This document shows positions 12,901 to 27,900 of a DNA stretch of 64,000 bases, piece after piece; position 1 is the first letter of the stretch, and each line of letters starts with the position of its first letter. A program made the position numbers and the translations under genes. The notes below the pieces were generated by a model. That model ran no database searches, was not told the DNA's origin, and saw nothing but the letters and a program-made list of their open reading frames with translations. The stretch covers positions 15,201,724-15,265,723 of the forward strand of contig OU744736.1 of the NCBI GenBank assembly GCA_916613615.1, given 5' to 3'. This DNA is from Steromphala cineraria (lineage: Eukaryota > Mollusca > Gastropoda > Trochida > Trochidae).

Positions 12901-15900
12901 GTAAATTACAAGCTGTTGAAATTAGGAATACTGTTTTTGCTCTACCTGATAATTATTTTGAATAAGGTTCATTTAATAGATCTTCATTCTGTTGGGCCAT
13001 GTATCGGGTATTGTTGTGAAAAATATCTCTTCTATGTACAAGAGTGAAAACAATAAGATTGTCAGTGAAATGCCCTATTAAAATAATGTTTTAAACAAGA
13101 TGTCAGTCATCATCCAATGCATTGAGAGTTGTAACTTATCCATCAGTGAATGAAATAACTAAGAAAAACGTATATTATTTTATCCTGTTACAAAATGAAG
13201 TCAAAGGCATTTTAATAAAATGGTTTAAATGTATAAAAAAATAGTATTGTATAATAACATCCTTTCTGCTGTGCTACTAAAGTAATATTCAATAACAACA
13301 AACAACTGTGCACGAAGATATAACGGTTCACACGTGAGCAATTGTTTATGACGAAAATACATCCGGGTTCTCACGTGCAGTCTTATGACAACATTGCGGA
13401 AAGCGAGACCATCTACATGCTTTAGCATTATGCGCACAACTTCGTTTTTAATCAGGGTCTTACATTTTCATCAATACAAATTGCCAGTTGAATAAATAAA
13501 CTACCGATTTATTGAAGGTTTGAGATATTTGGATTTTGTTTAGGGTGTTTAATCGACGGTTAAACATCGAGCTGTACTGTTAGCTTGTGTTGTTTTACAT
13601 AATGAGGGCACACAACGGGGTATCACATCACCTACTAACACGTCACGAGTCAGTCACGCTTCAGTGCGTTTTTTATTCTGTTCGCCGGCCTAATTAGGCG
13701 GTGTTATTTAAACAGTCGTAATTAAGCCGTTTCTAGGTCGATTACGTGAATGTGACTATGACTACATGTGCAAAATATTTAAGACAAACAGTTTCAATAC
13801 AAATTGAAATGGTACATGATATCATAAACACATATACCACTCGTAAATAAAATGTACGTTGAATTAGAATATATAACCATTCAGTTCTTTATCTGTCTTG
13901 TTTAAATCACCATTGAAAAAAATGCACAGTGAAAATTGCCACTTTTGTGTTACTATTCGAATGTTTACCAAAAAACTGATGTGTTCAGTGAAATTAAAAG
14001 ATTGATAAACAATGTTCATCCAGATCTACCCATAAATGTATACAGTATCCCTACATGTTGAGTAATGTTGAACAAATTGGACCTCTTCAGAAAATTTTGA
14101 TACCCAATTCACTCTCAATCAAAGCCTAATTCTCTCCCCACAGAGGCATGTTGATTTAGCCTCTGTTCTATTACGCTGACTTGGTGGGATAAAATGGGAG
14201 ATGCCTGATTGGAGGCAATCAAAATTAGTTGTGGAATCAGCGACGCTGTTCTTAAATCATCATTTTGGCTACTGAAACAAGGCAAAGGCATTGTGATATG
14301 AACCACCTTTTCCATGAGAGAAGCCTTGCCATTTGATAAAGAAATTCAATTGTATTGTGATTAAAGTTTTTTCCGCCAGGGGAAACTGCCGGAACTCATG
14401 GATTTCGGCCTAATAGAACAGAGGCTAAATCAACATGACTTGATCTGCCTCTGTGGGGGAGAGAATGTCAAAGCCTATGCACATTGATAAGATCTAACAA
14501 AAGTTTTGGACACATATCATTGCTTTCTGAACTTGGTCTCGCCGGAGGTTTTGTCTGAAGATCACCAAATGAACTCCTCTAAAACTATCAAAACAATGTG
14601 AAATTTTGTGATTCCAGTGAATGGCAAGTGGTCTGATTGGTCAACATGGACGGTTTGTTCCAAGTCATGTGATGGGGGATCCCAATCAAGGACACGAGTG
14701 TGTGACAATCCACCCCCTGATGATGATGGGGAAGAGTGTGAAGGCATGGCAAAGGAAATTTCTTTGTGTAATTCTCATAATTGCCAAGGTATGAATAATC
14801 TTTCTTTCCATCATTATTCAGGTTTATGCAGGCCATTGGCCAATAAAACAATCGTACTGTGACGGGATTCCATATAATCATTCCTACATGCTTTGGCTAG
14901 GGAGATCTCTTTAGCTGAATTGGTAGAGTGTCTGCCTCTCAAATTGGAGGTCCTTGGTTTGAATCATGGTGGAGGTGATCTCACAATCACTTCTGTAACA
15001 CAACCAGCAAGAATCAATTCCCAAGCCTATTTTCATTATGTTTAGACATAGCCAGGTACTTTATAAGGTAAAGTTGTCTAAAGACATTACAGTAATACAG
15101 TTAATATTACAATTTCAATATCACCAATGTAAAACTAGCAATAAGGATGGTAAAGAATCAATCTCTTATAAACATTGATATTATTTTATGCTTTTGCAGA
15201 ATGCCCTGAACTGATTATTCCTGAGGGGAATGAGAAGGACTGTACGGAAGAAGAGGGTTTACAGATATGTCACGTGACCTGTAGGCGTGGAATGGCGGTA
15301 ACTCGTCAGAAATATCTTCTTGCTCGCTACGAATGTGGAGCAGCAAGCAAGTATAAATGGAATCATGAAAAATCTGGCTTCAATAATGGGCAAATCCCTC
15401 AGTGTACAAGTAACTATCTCTTTTTTTATCTATTTATATATCTTCTGATGGCTTGTTTTGCTTTGAAATAGATAATTGATGGAAAATGATGTTGTATTGG
15501 TTGTAGTAATACTATTGTGACGTCAAAACATTGTACACATTACTTCAACCCCTCTGTGATAACTTTACTGTGATTAAAATATTTTTGAAAAGTTGAACAC
15601 TTTTCTCACATTTAGAAAGCAGAGTATCTCAGCACTTTTTTACTCATATATTGTTTGCTATGAGAAATTTATATTTAGGCTATCATGACACTTGATTGTT
15701 TTATAGGGACAACTGGAGCCAACACCTACATTGCTGTTTACACAGTTACTTATTCTGAGATGAGTTGCGAAGATGGAGAGAAACAGGAGGCTGCCATTCA
15801 ATCCCAAATTACAGACAACATCAGTTATCTCCCTTGTGTCAAGGACAATTCCTGTCAGACAACTACTGAGAGCAAGTCTTGTGAGGTTTCTGCAGTGAAG

Positions 15901-18900
15901 AAAAGAGCTGTTGAACCAACAGTCGTATCCATTACAGTGACCACAGAGATGAACCTTGACATTGATGAGGACATTGACATCTTTTATGACAATGGAACCG
16001 GTAAGCTGAAACATTTTTTATTTGAACAATTATCTTTTTGATCTGTTCGAGAATCATACGGCAGTTTTTTCACAAGAGCTAAATTGCTTTCAAATCTCAA
16101 TTTCTCCTGTTGTATTTCAATACAGATTATTTGTAAATTCTAGGATTGATAATGTTTGTGCGTGTAAACTAAAACAGAAATATGACCATTGTAAATAGAT
16201 TTTTCAAGCCAGTCTATATCGGTTTTTTTTAATGGTTTCAGACGTTTTTAAAATAATGTAATATTCTTTTACATTGTTTTGTAATCTTTGATTAAAAATA
16301 TCATTTTAAACTGTTTGAATAGCATTTGGAAATTGGTAATTTAAGGATGAAAAATATATTGATGAACAATTGTGGTAAAAATATAAACGTTCATCCCAAG
16401 AATCCTTGTTTTTTCCTAAATGTATTTGCAGATAATTATGATACTATAGATAGGAAATATATAATCAATATATGTTTTTTTGTTTTTAGTGACAGACAAA
16501 CTGAGAGCCTATGTTGAGCAGGTACTTCAAGCAGACACCTCTGTTCAACAGCTGGTAAACAACAGTGCTAGTTTGCTGCAACTGACGCTGAACGGTGTGA
16601 CTTACAACATTGACCCAGACAACACTGAAACAACAGTCCGCACCATTTGTCCGCAGGGAAATGTCCCAACTGAAGGAGTTTGTGGTAAATAATTCATTAT
16701 GGTTTCTTGATACAAAATAAACTATACAGCGCTCCATATAAGCTTTTGCCTATGTGGGTATGTTACCTAAGTGGGTATAATTCTAATTTGAACTGGGTAT
16801 CTATACTTTTTGATACCCACCACTTTCTTAAAATGTGTGTATTCAAAATGACAAGTTAAAGATGTTATACACTTTTTATCAAACAAAAAGGAACAGTGTA
16901 AGAGGGGCACCATTTCATCGAAGCTGGAATCATGGAATGCATTACTACGACAAAATGTTGTCGCAACTGATAACTTTTATTATGAATTATTTGTAAATAT
17001 GCTCCACTTCCATCAATCAAGTAGGTATTTCTTAATTTGGTTAATGAATTAGCATAATACAGCACATTTGTTATCTCGTAATGCTAACTTTTCAAAATGG
17101 CGGATGAAAGCCGATCGATTAGTGCCTTTCATTAAGCATGTCTGAGGAGACTGGAGTGAAGTATGCTTTGCAAGGGAACATAACTGCCTCTCTTACACTG
17201 TTTTCTCTGTGTTATCTAAATTTCCATCGTCCTTTCAGCGGCATGTCCCCGTGGTTCACGAGAAGATGGCAGAAGTTGCGTGTCGTGTGCAAAAGGAAGT
17301 TACCAGGATCAGGCGGGAAGCGCATCCTGTAAACTTTGTCCCCAAGGGAAGACAACTCCTGATGTCGGAGCTGTTGGATCACTAGAATGCACAGTTGATT
17401 GTAAGAATCTTCTGTTAACTAATTAAGATTTTTAACATATATACACAGTGGAACCTCGATATACCGCGGGACATGGGAGACCTGTTTTCATTCCGCGCTG
17501 TCAGTGAAGCGCGATCGTCAAGATAAAATCAAAACAAGCACTTTCATCGACAACCCCTTTAAAAAGTCTCGCGAGATTATTCTAGATCAGAGTTTTTAAC
17601 TGTTACATTAATACAAACATCATTATGAAATATATAACATTAATATCATAAGTTTTTTAAGAGAAAAATAAATACTTTTAGGAAGGCTGTTATCAATACC
17701 ATAACATTGGTGCGATATCTATGACACTAAAGATAAGCATTTGTCACACAACGTATGCCAGGAAAGGTTCACTCCCATACACGCCGCTTTGTTCAAGATA
17801 AATATTTCATTTTTACAGAGGGGATATATAGATACTATATACCAAGAGATATAAAACATCTGGATTTTTTACGACAATTCTACCTAAAAGTTTGTGTATA
17901 CCATATATTTAGGTTTGTTTCAAACTTCTATTAGACCTAATAAATAAAATTAATCTGCATCACGGATTTTGGATGTGCCGCCATCAATTAGGGCAAGGGG
18001 TGATAGATATTATGATAGGACAATAGGATTTTCACTTTATAAGCTAAAAAAGTTTTTATTATATTTTGTGCTGATACAGAATTTATTTTTTGATATATTC
18101 AATAATGTTTCTCTCATTCAATTTTTAGCTCATCTGGCCTGTAAGGCCCGATGGGCTTATGGCATGGCATGGTGTCAGGCGTCTGTCCGTCCATCCGTCC
18201 GTCCGTAAACTTTGTGGAATTTCAACTTCTTCTCCAGAACCATAAGGCCTAGAAAGCTGAAACTTTGTGTACAGACTCCTTGGCTAGTGAGGATTATATA
18301 TTGTAGCTTTGGTGGCCCTGTGACCCCAAATAGGATCACAGGGGTCACAACTTTAAAAACCTATTTTCATCTTCTTCTCCAGTTCCAAAAAGAGTAGAGA
18401 GTTAAAAATGATATGTGCAGACTCCTTGGACACTGGGGAATCTAATTTGTAACTTTGGTGACCCTGTGACCGCAAATAGGGTCACAGGGGTCACAATCTT
18501 AAAAACCTATTTTCATCTTCTTCTCCAGTTCTAAAAGGACTAGAGAGTTGAAAATGATATGTGCAGACTCCTTGGCCAATGGGGTTTCCTAATTGTAGAT
18601 TTCGTGACCCCATGACCCCAAATAGGGTCACAGGGGTCACAACTTTAAAAACCTATTTTCATCTTCTTCTCCAGTTCTAAAAGGACTAGAGAGTTGAAAA
18701 TGATATGTGCAGACTCCTTGGCCAATGGGGTTTCCTAATTGTAGATTTCGTGACCCCATGACCAAAAAAAGGGTCACAGGGGTCACAACCTTAAAAACCT
18801 ATTTTCATCTTCTTCTCCAGTTCTAAAAGGAATAGAGAGTTGAAAATGATATGTGCAGACTCCTTGGCCAATGGGGATTCTTAATTGTAGATTTCGTGAC

Positions 18901-21900
18901 CCCATTACCCCATATGGGGCCACAGGGGTCACAACCTTAAAAACCTATTTTCATCTTCTTCTCCAGTTCCAAAAAGAGTAGAGAGTTAAAAATGATATGT
19001 GCAGACTCCTTGGACACTGGGGAATCTAATTTGTAACTTTGGTGACCCTGTGACCGCAAATAGGGTCACAGGGGTCACAATCTTAAAAACCTATTTTCAT
19101 CTTCTTCTCCAGTTCTAAAAGGACTAGAGAGTTGAAAATGATATGTGCAGACTCCTTGGCCAATGGTGTTTCCTAATTGTAGATTTCGTGACCCCATGAC
19201 CCCAAATAGGGTCACAGGGGTCACAACCTTAAAAACCTATTTTCATCTTCTTCTCCAGTTCTAAAAGGACTAGAGAGTTGAAAATGATATGTGCAGACTC
19301 CTTGGCCAATGGGGTTTCCTAATTGTAGATTTCGTGACCCCATGACCCCAAATAGGGTCACAGGGGTCACAACTTTAAAAACCTATTTTCATCTTCTTCT
19401 CCAGTTCTAAAAGGACTAGAGAGTTGAAAATGATATGTGCAGACTCCTTGGCCAATGGGGTTTCCTTATTGTAGATTTCGTGACCCCATGACCAAAAAAA
19501 GGGTCACAGGGGTCACAACCTTAAAAACCTATTTTCATCTTCTTCTCCAGTTCTAAAAGGACTAGAGAGTTGAAAATGATATGTGCAGACTCCTTGGCCA
19601 ATGGGGATTCTTAATTGTAGATTTCGTGACCCCATTACCCCATATGGGGCCACAGGGGTCACAACCTTAAAAACCTATTTTCATCTTCTTCTCCAGTTCC
19701 AAAAAGAGTAGAGAGTTAAAAATGATATGTGCAGACTCCTTGGACACTGGGGAATCTAATTTGTAACTTTGGTGACCCTGTGACCGCAAATAGGGTCACA
19801 GGGGTCACAATCTTAAAAACCTATTTTCATCTTCTTCTCCAGTTCTAAAAGGACTAGAGAGTTGAAAATGATATGTGCAGACTCCTTGGCCAATGGTGTT
19901 TCCTAATTGTAGATTTCGTGACCCCATGACCCCAAATAGGGTCACAGGGGTCACAACCTTAAAAACCTATTTTCATCTTCTTCTCCAGTTCTAAAAGGAC
20001 TAGAGAGTTGAAAATGATATGTGCAGACTCCTTGGCCAATGGGGTTTCCTAATTGTAGATTTCGTGACCCCATGACCCCAAATAGGGTCACAGGGGTCAC
20101 AACTTTAAAAACCTATTTTCATCTTCTTCTCCAGTTCTAAAAGGACTAGAGAGTTGAAAATGATATGTGCAGACTCCTTGGCCAATGGGGTTTCCTTATT
20201 GTAGATTTCGTGACCCCATGACCAAAAAAAGGGTCACAGGGGTCACAACCTTAAAAACCTATTTTCATCTTCTTCTCCAGTTCTAAAAGGACTAGAGAGT
20301 TGAAAATGATATGTGCAGACTCCTTGGCCAATGGGGATTCTTAATTGTAGATTTCGTGACCCCATTACCCCATATGGGGCCACAGGGGTCACAACCTTAA
20401 AAACCTATTTTCATCTTCTTCTCCAGTTCCAAAAAGAGTAGAGAGTTAAAAATGATATGTGCAGACTCCTTGGACACTGGGGAATCTAATTTGTAACTTT
20501 GGTGACCCTGTGACTGCAAATAGGGTCACAGGGGTCACAATCTTAAAAACCTATTTTCATCTTCTTCTCCAGTTCTAAAAGGACTAGAGAGTTGAAAATG
20601 ATATGTGCAGACTCCTTGGCCAATGGGGTTTCCTAATTGTAGATTTCGTGACCCCATGACCCCAAATAGGGTCACAGGGGTCACAACCTTAAAAACCTAT
20701 TTTCATCTTCTTCTCCAGTTCTAAAAGGACTAGAGAGTTGAAAATGATATGTGCAGACTCCTTGGCCAATGGAGATTCTAATTTGTAACTTTGTTGACCC
20801 TGTGACCCCAAATAGGGTCACAGGGGTCACAACCTTAAAAACCTATTTTCATCTTCTTCTCAAGTTCCAAAAGGTCTAGAGAGCTGAAATTATATGTGCA
20901 GTTTCTTTGGCAAATGGGGATTCTTAATTGTAGATTTTGTGACCCCATGACCCAATTAGGGTCAACTGTGTCACAACCTTAAAAACTTATTTTCATCATC
21001 ATCTTCAGTTCCAAAAGGTCTATTGAGCTTAAAGACTGCATGTAGACTCCTTGGCCAATTGGGATTCTAAACTGTAGGTTTTGTGACCCCATGACCCAAA
21101 ATAGGGTCACAGGTGTCACAATCTTAAAAACCTATTTTTCCCCATTAGATGACAGTCTATGGCAAATTTATTTCTCCTTGGATATTTTAGTATGGACTTC
21201 TTTCACTGTCTAATATAGTAATCTAGAAAGTGTTGAATAATAATAAATCATTTGGGTAAGGAAATATATTCTGAAATCATTACATTTGTTTTGTAATTTT
21301 GTTATAGATTTTCTAGCAATAGGTAACATCAGTTTCATTTTTAGCTCATCTGGCCTATATAAAGCAAACTTGATATGATGCCTGATGAGCTACAGAGCCA
21401 ATGGCTCTATTTTTTAATGGGTTTGAATTATTTGTTCTAGTTCATAAAGTTCAAGCCTTGTTAAATAATGATATGGTCTTTAGTAAACAAATATGAGACA
21501 CCATGCGTATTAAAACTTGACACTGGAATAGAAGAAGTTGATTCCATGTGCATGTAATGTCAACACGCACTAGGTGTACTACAATCATTAACAAAAGTAC
21601 CGTATTTCCTCGAATAGAACTGTTTTCGAGTGATAAGATAATCGTGATAATAGTGATAATCGAGTTGATTAATTAATGCTCCCGTAGTTGAATTGAAATA
21701 AAGTATTCTCCCTTTACACCATCTAAACACATTTATTTCCTACTAAAAATATAAAGACGCCGGGTCTCGAATACACGCAGAGGGTAAAGGGGATCTGAAA
21801 AAATAGACGCCGATGAAATACAGTAATTTAAAAATAAAAACTTAACAAATTGATTATCAAAATCCTTTTTTGCAATGCCCTTTATATTCCAAACATACAT

Positions 21901-24900
21901 TAAAACAAAAGAAATCTTTTCAGATTTTGATATCACCCTGACGGATGGTGAAACATCTAAGGTTGAACTGAACGTGTCACCAATGACCTTTGACCTCAAA
22001 ACAGGATTCAAGATAAGGACATGGTTGATGTTAGGATCGGGAGGTGACATACTAACGCTGAAGTCTTCAGATTCACTGCTATTCTCCCTCAACGCAACAG
22101 AACACCTCAAACTTCAGTTTTCCACCGAAAGGTATGTGACGATTTGACAAGGGTCATAAATATAATAATATGAAAATCTGTTACTTTGCCCTAGATATTT
22201 CATATCACATATAATCAACATGTTCCTGATTCTAAATGAGCTATTAAAGATTTAAAGATTTATAAATACCGGTAATCAACATTTTTGCTTATGTAAGTGT
22301 ATTGAAAAATACACCCTTGCAAGGGATAACTGATGTATTAATAATAATCTTTATTCAATACTAAGAGGCCACAGGCCTATAGTACAAAACATGGATGAAT
22401 TACGAATGATATTATTCAATGGTAATACAGCCACCTTCACAGAGACCATATCCTCATAACATCAATTTACACACAATTAATTATTACAATTACAACATAT
22501 TATATTCTAACATACCACATCGTATCAGACAAAACAAATATTATCTAAAATTTAATACAATATTACATCACACTTATAATTTATTCTTTCTTAGTGACAT
22601 TCCTTGATAAATGAAAGTTGATAGCTTAATTGCGAATTTGATTATTATTGTCAGTTCTTATAAGTAATGAGAATTTGATTTTATTTGGATGTTCATAATA
22701 GTATCTAGGAATGTTAGTTGTTCTGAGGTCAGCATATAATGGACAAATTAAAACAAAATGATATTCGTCTTCTACACAATTAAGATTACATAATTTACAA
22801 ATTCTATTTTCTGGCGGTATATTATCATATCTACCTGACTCAATTGCTAGGTCGTGGGATGAGCATCTAAAGCGAGATAATGCATTTCGGAATTTTCTTA
22901 TATTTAATGAACTCAGATAATGTTCTCTGTATATATGTGTCTTAAACATCCTGTAGTAAAAACATTTGTTTGAAAGTGATAGTGACATAGACCATTCTTG
23001 TGTAAATATATCTTTCAGTCTTTGCATAATAATGTTTACAAAATTGGAGTTAAAATCAACTTTTTGGCTCAGCCATATGTCACCAAAGCCAACATTATTT
23101 AATAATTTACGAATGTTTGATACCCAATTTGTCTTTCCATTCTTATCATACATCATCATCATATCATAGCATTGTCTAGGGTATCTATATGAGGGCATAT
23201 TCAAAAGACGTATCCAAAAATTTTATTATTTTCACTTTTGCGAATATGTGAATTGGGAATCTGCCACATTCACCATACACCATATTGCTCGGAGTGTTAA
23301 TCTGATGTATTGATATCGCCAGCAAACACGTGTCAAATATTTCCTTTAGTCCGGTACATGGATAATTTTTATTGATAAGTTATTTTGAATTTTAATTCAT
23401 TTTTTTATTTATGTTTTCATTAAAAATGAACAATAAGAACAACAAGACAAAAGTATTTTATTTTACAAGATTAACTTTGAAATGACATCAATGATTGTGT
23501 AATGTACATCCGGTGTAAACATTGACTCGCTTGACTCGTTGGGCTGGCAGATACCCCTCACTTGGCCTCTAGTTTTTGTCTGAAAGATGGCCTTGTGTAT
23601 TAGGCAACCCCCTTCTTTGACCCCCCAATTTTTGGTATAAAAACTTTCCTTATAGACTGTTATATATGGTAAGTCTCATTCACCAGCTATAGTTGACTAG
23701 CTACTTCAAGCCTTGCTGCATTTAGTCAACTTGTCAACTTCAACCAAACTTAAAAGTCCAATCAGAAATCTCCTGCAGGTTGCTGATGTAGCCACTTCAC
23801 TTAAACCAAGAACTCGGGTGCAATACAGCAAGGGTAAAACAGAGTGCATGGTTCCAGTTATGCCTTGCAAGGGCGTTTTGTCATTTGCTAATGTTTTCAC
23901 ATTTTTTAATAGAGACTGTTGGTAGTAATTGCCTTGCATAGGTGTTTTCAGTCAAATTAAAATCAGGTCATTTTCAAGAAATAAAAGTTTTTCAAATATG
24001 AACTGTCGAGAATTGAACTTGTTCATGTACCGGTAATGTTGAGATTTCTTCTCCACTGGATTCAACTGGCATGTGGCATGTTCTGACATGCTCATACAAG
24101 ATCACAAGTTCTCTGGTAAACAATCTAGTTAAAACTAGCTGTAACTTACCCACTAGCTTTGTGTCGAGCATGCACGATCGAATATCAAACAATGAAAAAA
24201 GAACCGGCTGAACTCTTAGAATCAGACAATCTAGTTCAAACTAGCTGTAATTATAATATCAATAAGTCCTACATTAAATTTTTTACATTTATAATTACAT
24301 TTTGTCCAAAATGCAATGTAAATCCTAACAACGCCTGATTTCGAAGAGATCAGCCAGTCCGATATTGCCTAGGTTTTTTCTTCACTAATCTGGTAAAATA
24401 TCATGCGATTAATAAGTGGACAGGATCTCATTACTCAATAGAGTTAATATTTGGAGTTTCTTATGCCTTGGAACTACCGTAGGTCAATTTAAATCAGACT
24501 GAGGTGCTTTTGTCACACATTTCTTGACAGATAGAAAGTTCGAAAATAGTGTTAAATATATTTTCTGTCTAGTTCCAGCCAAAGTTTGGATTTGTACCTT
24601 ATGAATTACAAGTGGTACCAAGTTCTTCTCACCTACGACTCGTCCAACCTGACCATCTATGTGGGAAGTACCAAGGTGTTTGAGGAGACGTGGACAGAAC
24701 CAAGCTGGACAACAGTATCATCCATGTCTGTGGTCATTGGAGGTATGGTCCATCTACTTTATTATGAAACAGGCTTTCAAAGAAGATATCCTGTGAGATG
24801 AATGGTTTTGCTCACCTGTGTGATAGTGCAGTGTAAAATTTACACAGCGTTATTATCATCACCAGTCTATCATTGTATAATATTTAACACCTGTTAAAGT

Positions 24901-27900
24901 ATGAAGTTACAAGAATATGAAATTGTGAAATCACAATTTGTCCTAACAAGTGTACCCAATTAACTTGTGGAGTGGTAGTTGCAGCACGCTTTCTGTAATC
25001 TTAATGCCAAAGATATATTTGTAACTTTCATCTATATTTTGTTATAAGCAGACATTTTGTTAAGATTCTCTGTATATGCGTGCAAGTCAAAATATCTCTA
25101 AGTTTAGTTAGTGCTTGCAATTTTTGGTATATCACATAAGTCTCATTGGCCTTGCCTTGCCATAGATAAACCCTGCAAATATGATGTACATGTACCTTTA
25201 TTTTCAGATTTTTGTACACCCAATTATTTGTTTCCATATACTGTTCCCATCATGCTCTATGCTAGCTGCAAAACTCTGTGAGTTACCAGTCAGTTGTAAT
25301 ATGAGCCAAATCTGAGAATGCTGTCAGGGGATTGTAGGTCCTTCTTGTATAAAAATATCTAAGGATGCATGGTATTATCAATATATCGGTATATCAAAAT
25401 ACAGAAACATTGTGATATGAATCGGTACACACTTCTGAAAATATCCAATACATAGAATGTTTTAAAGTGAACAATTTCCATTTCAAATTGCAGAAAATCA
25501 CAAAAAAATAAAATGTGTTTTTACAGAGAGTTTTTTCAAATTGTGTTATGGTGTTGTGAAAATACCTCAAATATGTATACAGGTAATAAACAGTGATTTA
25601 AAACCTCCTTTCCAAACGGCTGATAGCTGAGCAACTATTATCGTCCTTAACGCTAATGTTTAGACAAGATAGTATGCAATATCATGTTGGAGAGTACCAA
25701 TATATTGAAATATGCATTGCAATACGCTTTTCCATATCGCATTATATTGCAAAACAGATATGAAGAACAATACCCATCCTTACAAATATCCTGTTTGAGT
25801 AAAATGCACCTAGTCCTAATTTACACAGGTAATGGTATGGAAGGAAGCATATCCCAGTTTAACATCTGGAGCAATGGTTCTCATGATGAACAACCGATGG
25901 AGTTCTCCTGTACCTCAGAAGAAGTTGGTGATGTTGTAGCCTGGGACATGTTCACTACATCAAACCTCACCGAGGCCTTTCTACAGATTCCTAGCATTTG
26001 TGATGGTTTGTATTTTAAAAGCCGGTTGTATATTCAAACTTAAGATAAACTTGATAGATGTATTTTCATTACTGAAAATGTAAAAGCAAGCATAGTAATG
26101 GCCTTTATATTTCTTGTATAAGGTAGTTTGAAAAGGAACCGAAAACATGCAATGTATTCTATTTTTTTCTATTTTTCTATTTTTAATGTTGTAATGTTAT
26201 ATAGTGTTTAAAAAAACTTGTTGTAAATGTCTTATGTGTTTGAAATGAATATCATTTGAATAAAAACCCAATTCTATTCTTTTTTTAAGATATTCCTGAA
26301 TTAGAATTATCCAGAGGTGTCCATGCAAGTTTCTATGAATGGAGTTAATACTCAATTTATGACTCATTTTCTCTACACAGCAGTAATTTAACTCGCATTT
26401 TAGAAATATTGGGCATCTCGCAAAACAATATTTCCATTTGAAAAAATGCAACTAATTTTTAAATTTTTGGATACATAAAACTGGCATAAGAAAATTATCA
26501 GGTAACATTGAAAGCTGTAAGATAAGTAATATTCATTAGAAATGTATATTCCTATTCATGTACTGTTTTAGAACATCTATTCAGAACTCCGTTGGATTCA
26601 GGAATCCAAATAAACCAATTTGAAAATTACCAGTAACTCTCGAGAACATTTGTCTGAAAACTTCAACCTTTTTGTTTGTGATATTTCAGACACAAACAGC
26701 TGTGAGTCAAATCCGTGCCAGTTTGGTATCTGTTTCGATGACCTGAACGGCTATACGTGCGACTGCGACGAGGGCTACGAAGGAACTAACTGTGAAGACA
26801 ACATTGATGATTGTCCAGACAATCTTTGCAACAACGATGCTACCTGTCTTGATGGAGTGTCAAGTTACACATGCCTGTGCACTGCTAACTACACCGGACA
26901 GTACTGTGATGCTAACCTGGGTAATGAGTTGTTGAGATATTTGTTGAATGTGATTTACACCTTCCTTTTTATTTTTGTTATTTAATTTTTGTTATTATGA
27001 ATAAAATTTAAATTCAATTTTATGTCGCAGACTGAGATTGAAAAAACATATAAACCTCAAATTTCAGATTTGTGTTCTGAAGGTTATTCTTCTCTCAGGT
27101 AAACGTCCTTTCAGGCAAAATACAATATCTCTGGGACAATCAATAGAAAATATTGGAATCATCTAAATTCAAGTGCCAAGTTTGAGAGAAATCTGTTTTG
27201 ATCTGAAACCCTCATACCTGCTATAAACACAATACCCAACAGTCATTGTTACCACTGTACCACAGCAGATGAGGTGAATGTGACCGGCTATCAAGTCCTC
27301 CTCAAAGAAAAGAATAACGATATGAATTGGGGTTTTAAGGACAACTAGCTCTTATGCTTTTTTAAGATGGTTAGGCAAGCCACCTTTTGAAATTATTACC
27401 TTTGATGTTGTTCATCCGGGATCCCTCTGGCAGCGGATTCAATCAGCCCTTCAATCAACTATCCTTTATAGATTCTCTGTATTTCAGTGTATATTTAATA
27501 TATATTTGATATCAGAAGACACAAAGACATATGTGAAACAGTTTTAGATGATAAAAAGCTGATTCACTTTGTTTCAGTGCATGACATACTTTTTTTAACA
27601 GCAGCTCTTGGAATCAACTACCAATATTATCCTGCATAGATTCTCTGTATTTCAGTGCAGTTTTAGATGATAAAAACCAATTCACTTTGTTTCAGTGCAT
27701 GGCAGACTATATATATATATATATATATATGCATCAGTCTGATCAAAATCAACCTAGTTCTGAGAAATGCAACAGCAAGACTTTGATAAGCATGACTCTG
27801 AGGAGACTGGAGTGAAGTATGCTTTGCAAGGGAACATAACTGCCTCTCTTACACTGTTTTCTCTGTGTTATCTAAATTTCCATCGTCCTTTCAGCGGCAT

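Noticed and set aside
14888..14965. tRNA gene
   Set aside because: Box A and B-like segments exist but the acceptor and anticodon stems do not pair properly; better read as a SINE head.
18220..21140. Regular repeats resembling a CRISPR array
   Set aside because: The unit is 146 bp with no unique spacers, all parts repeat, and the setting is an animal intron.
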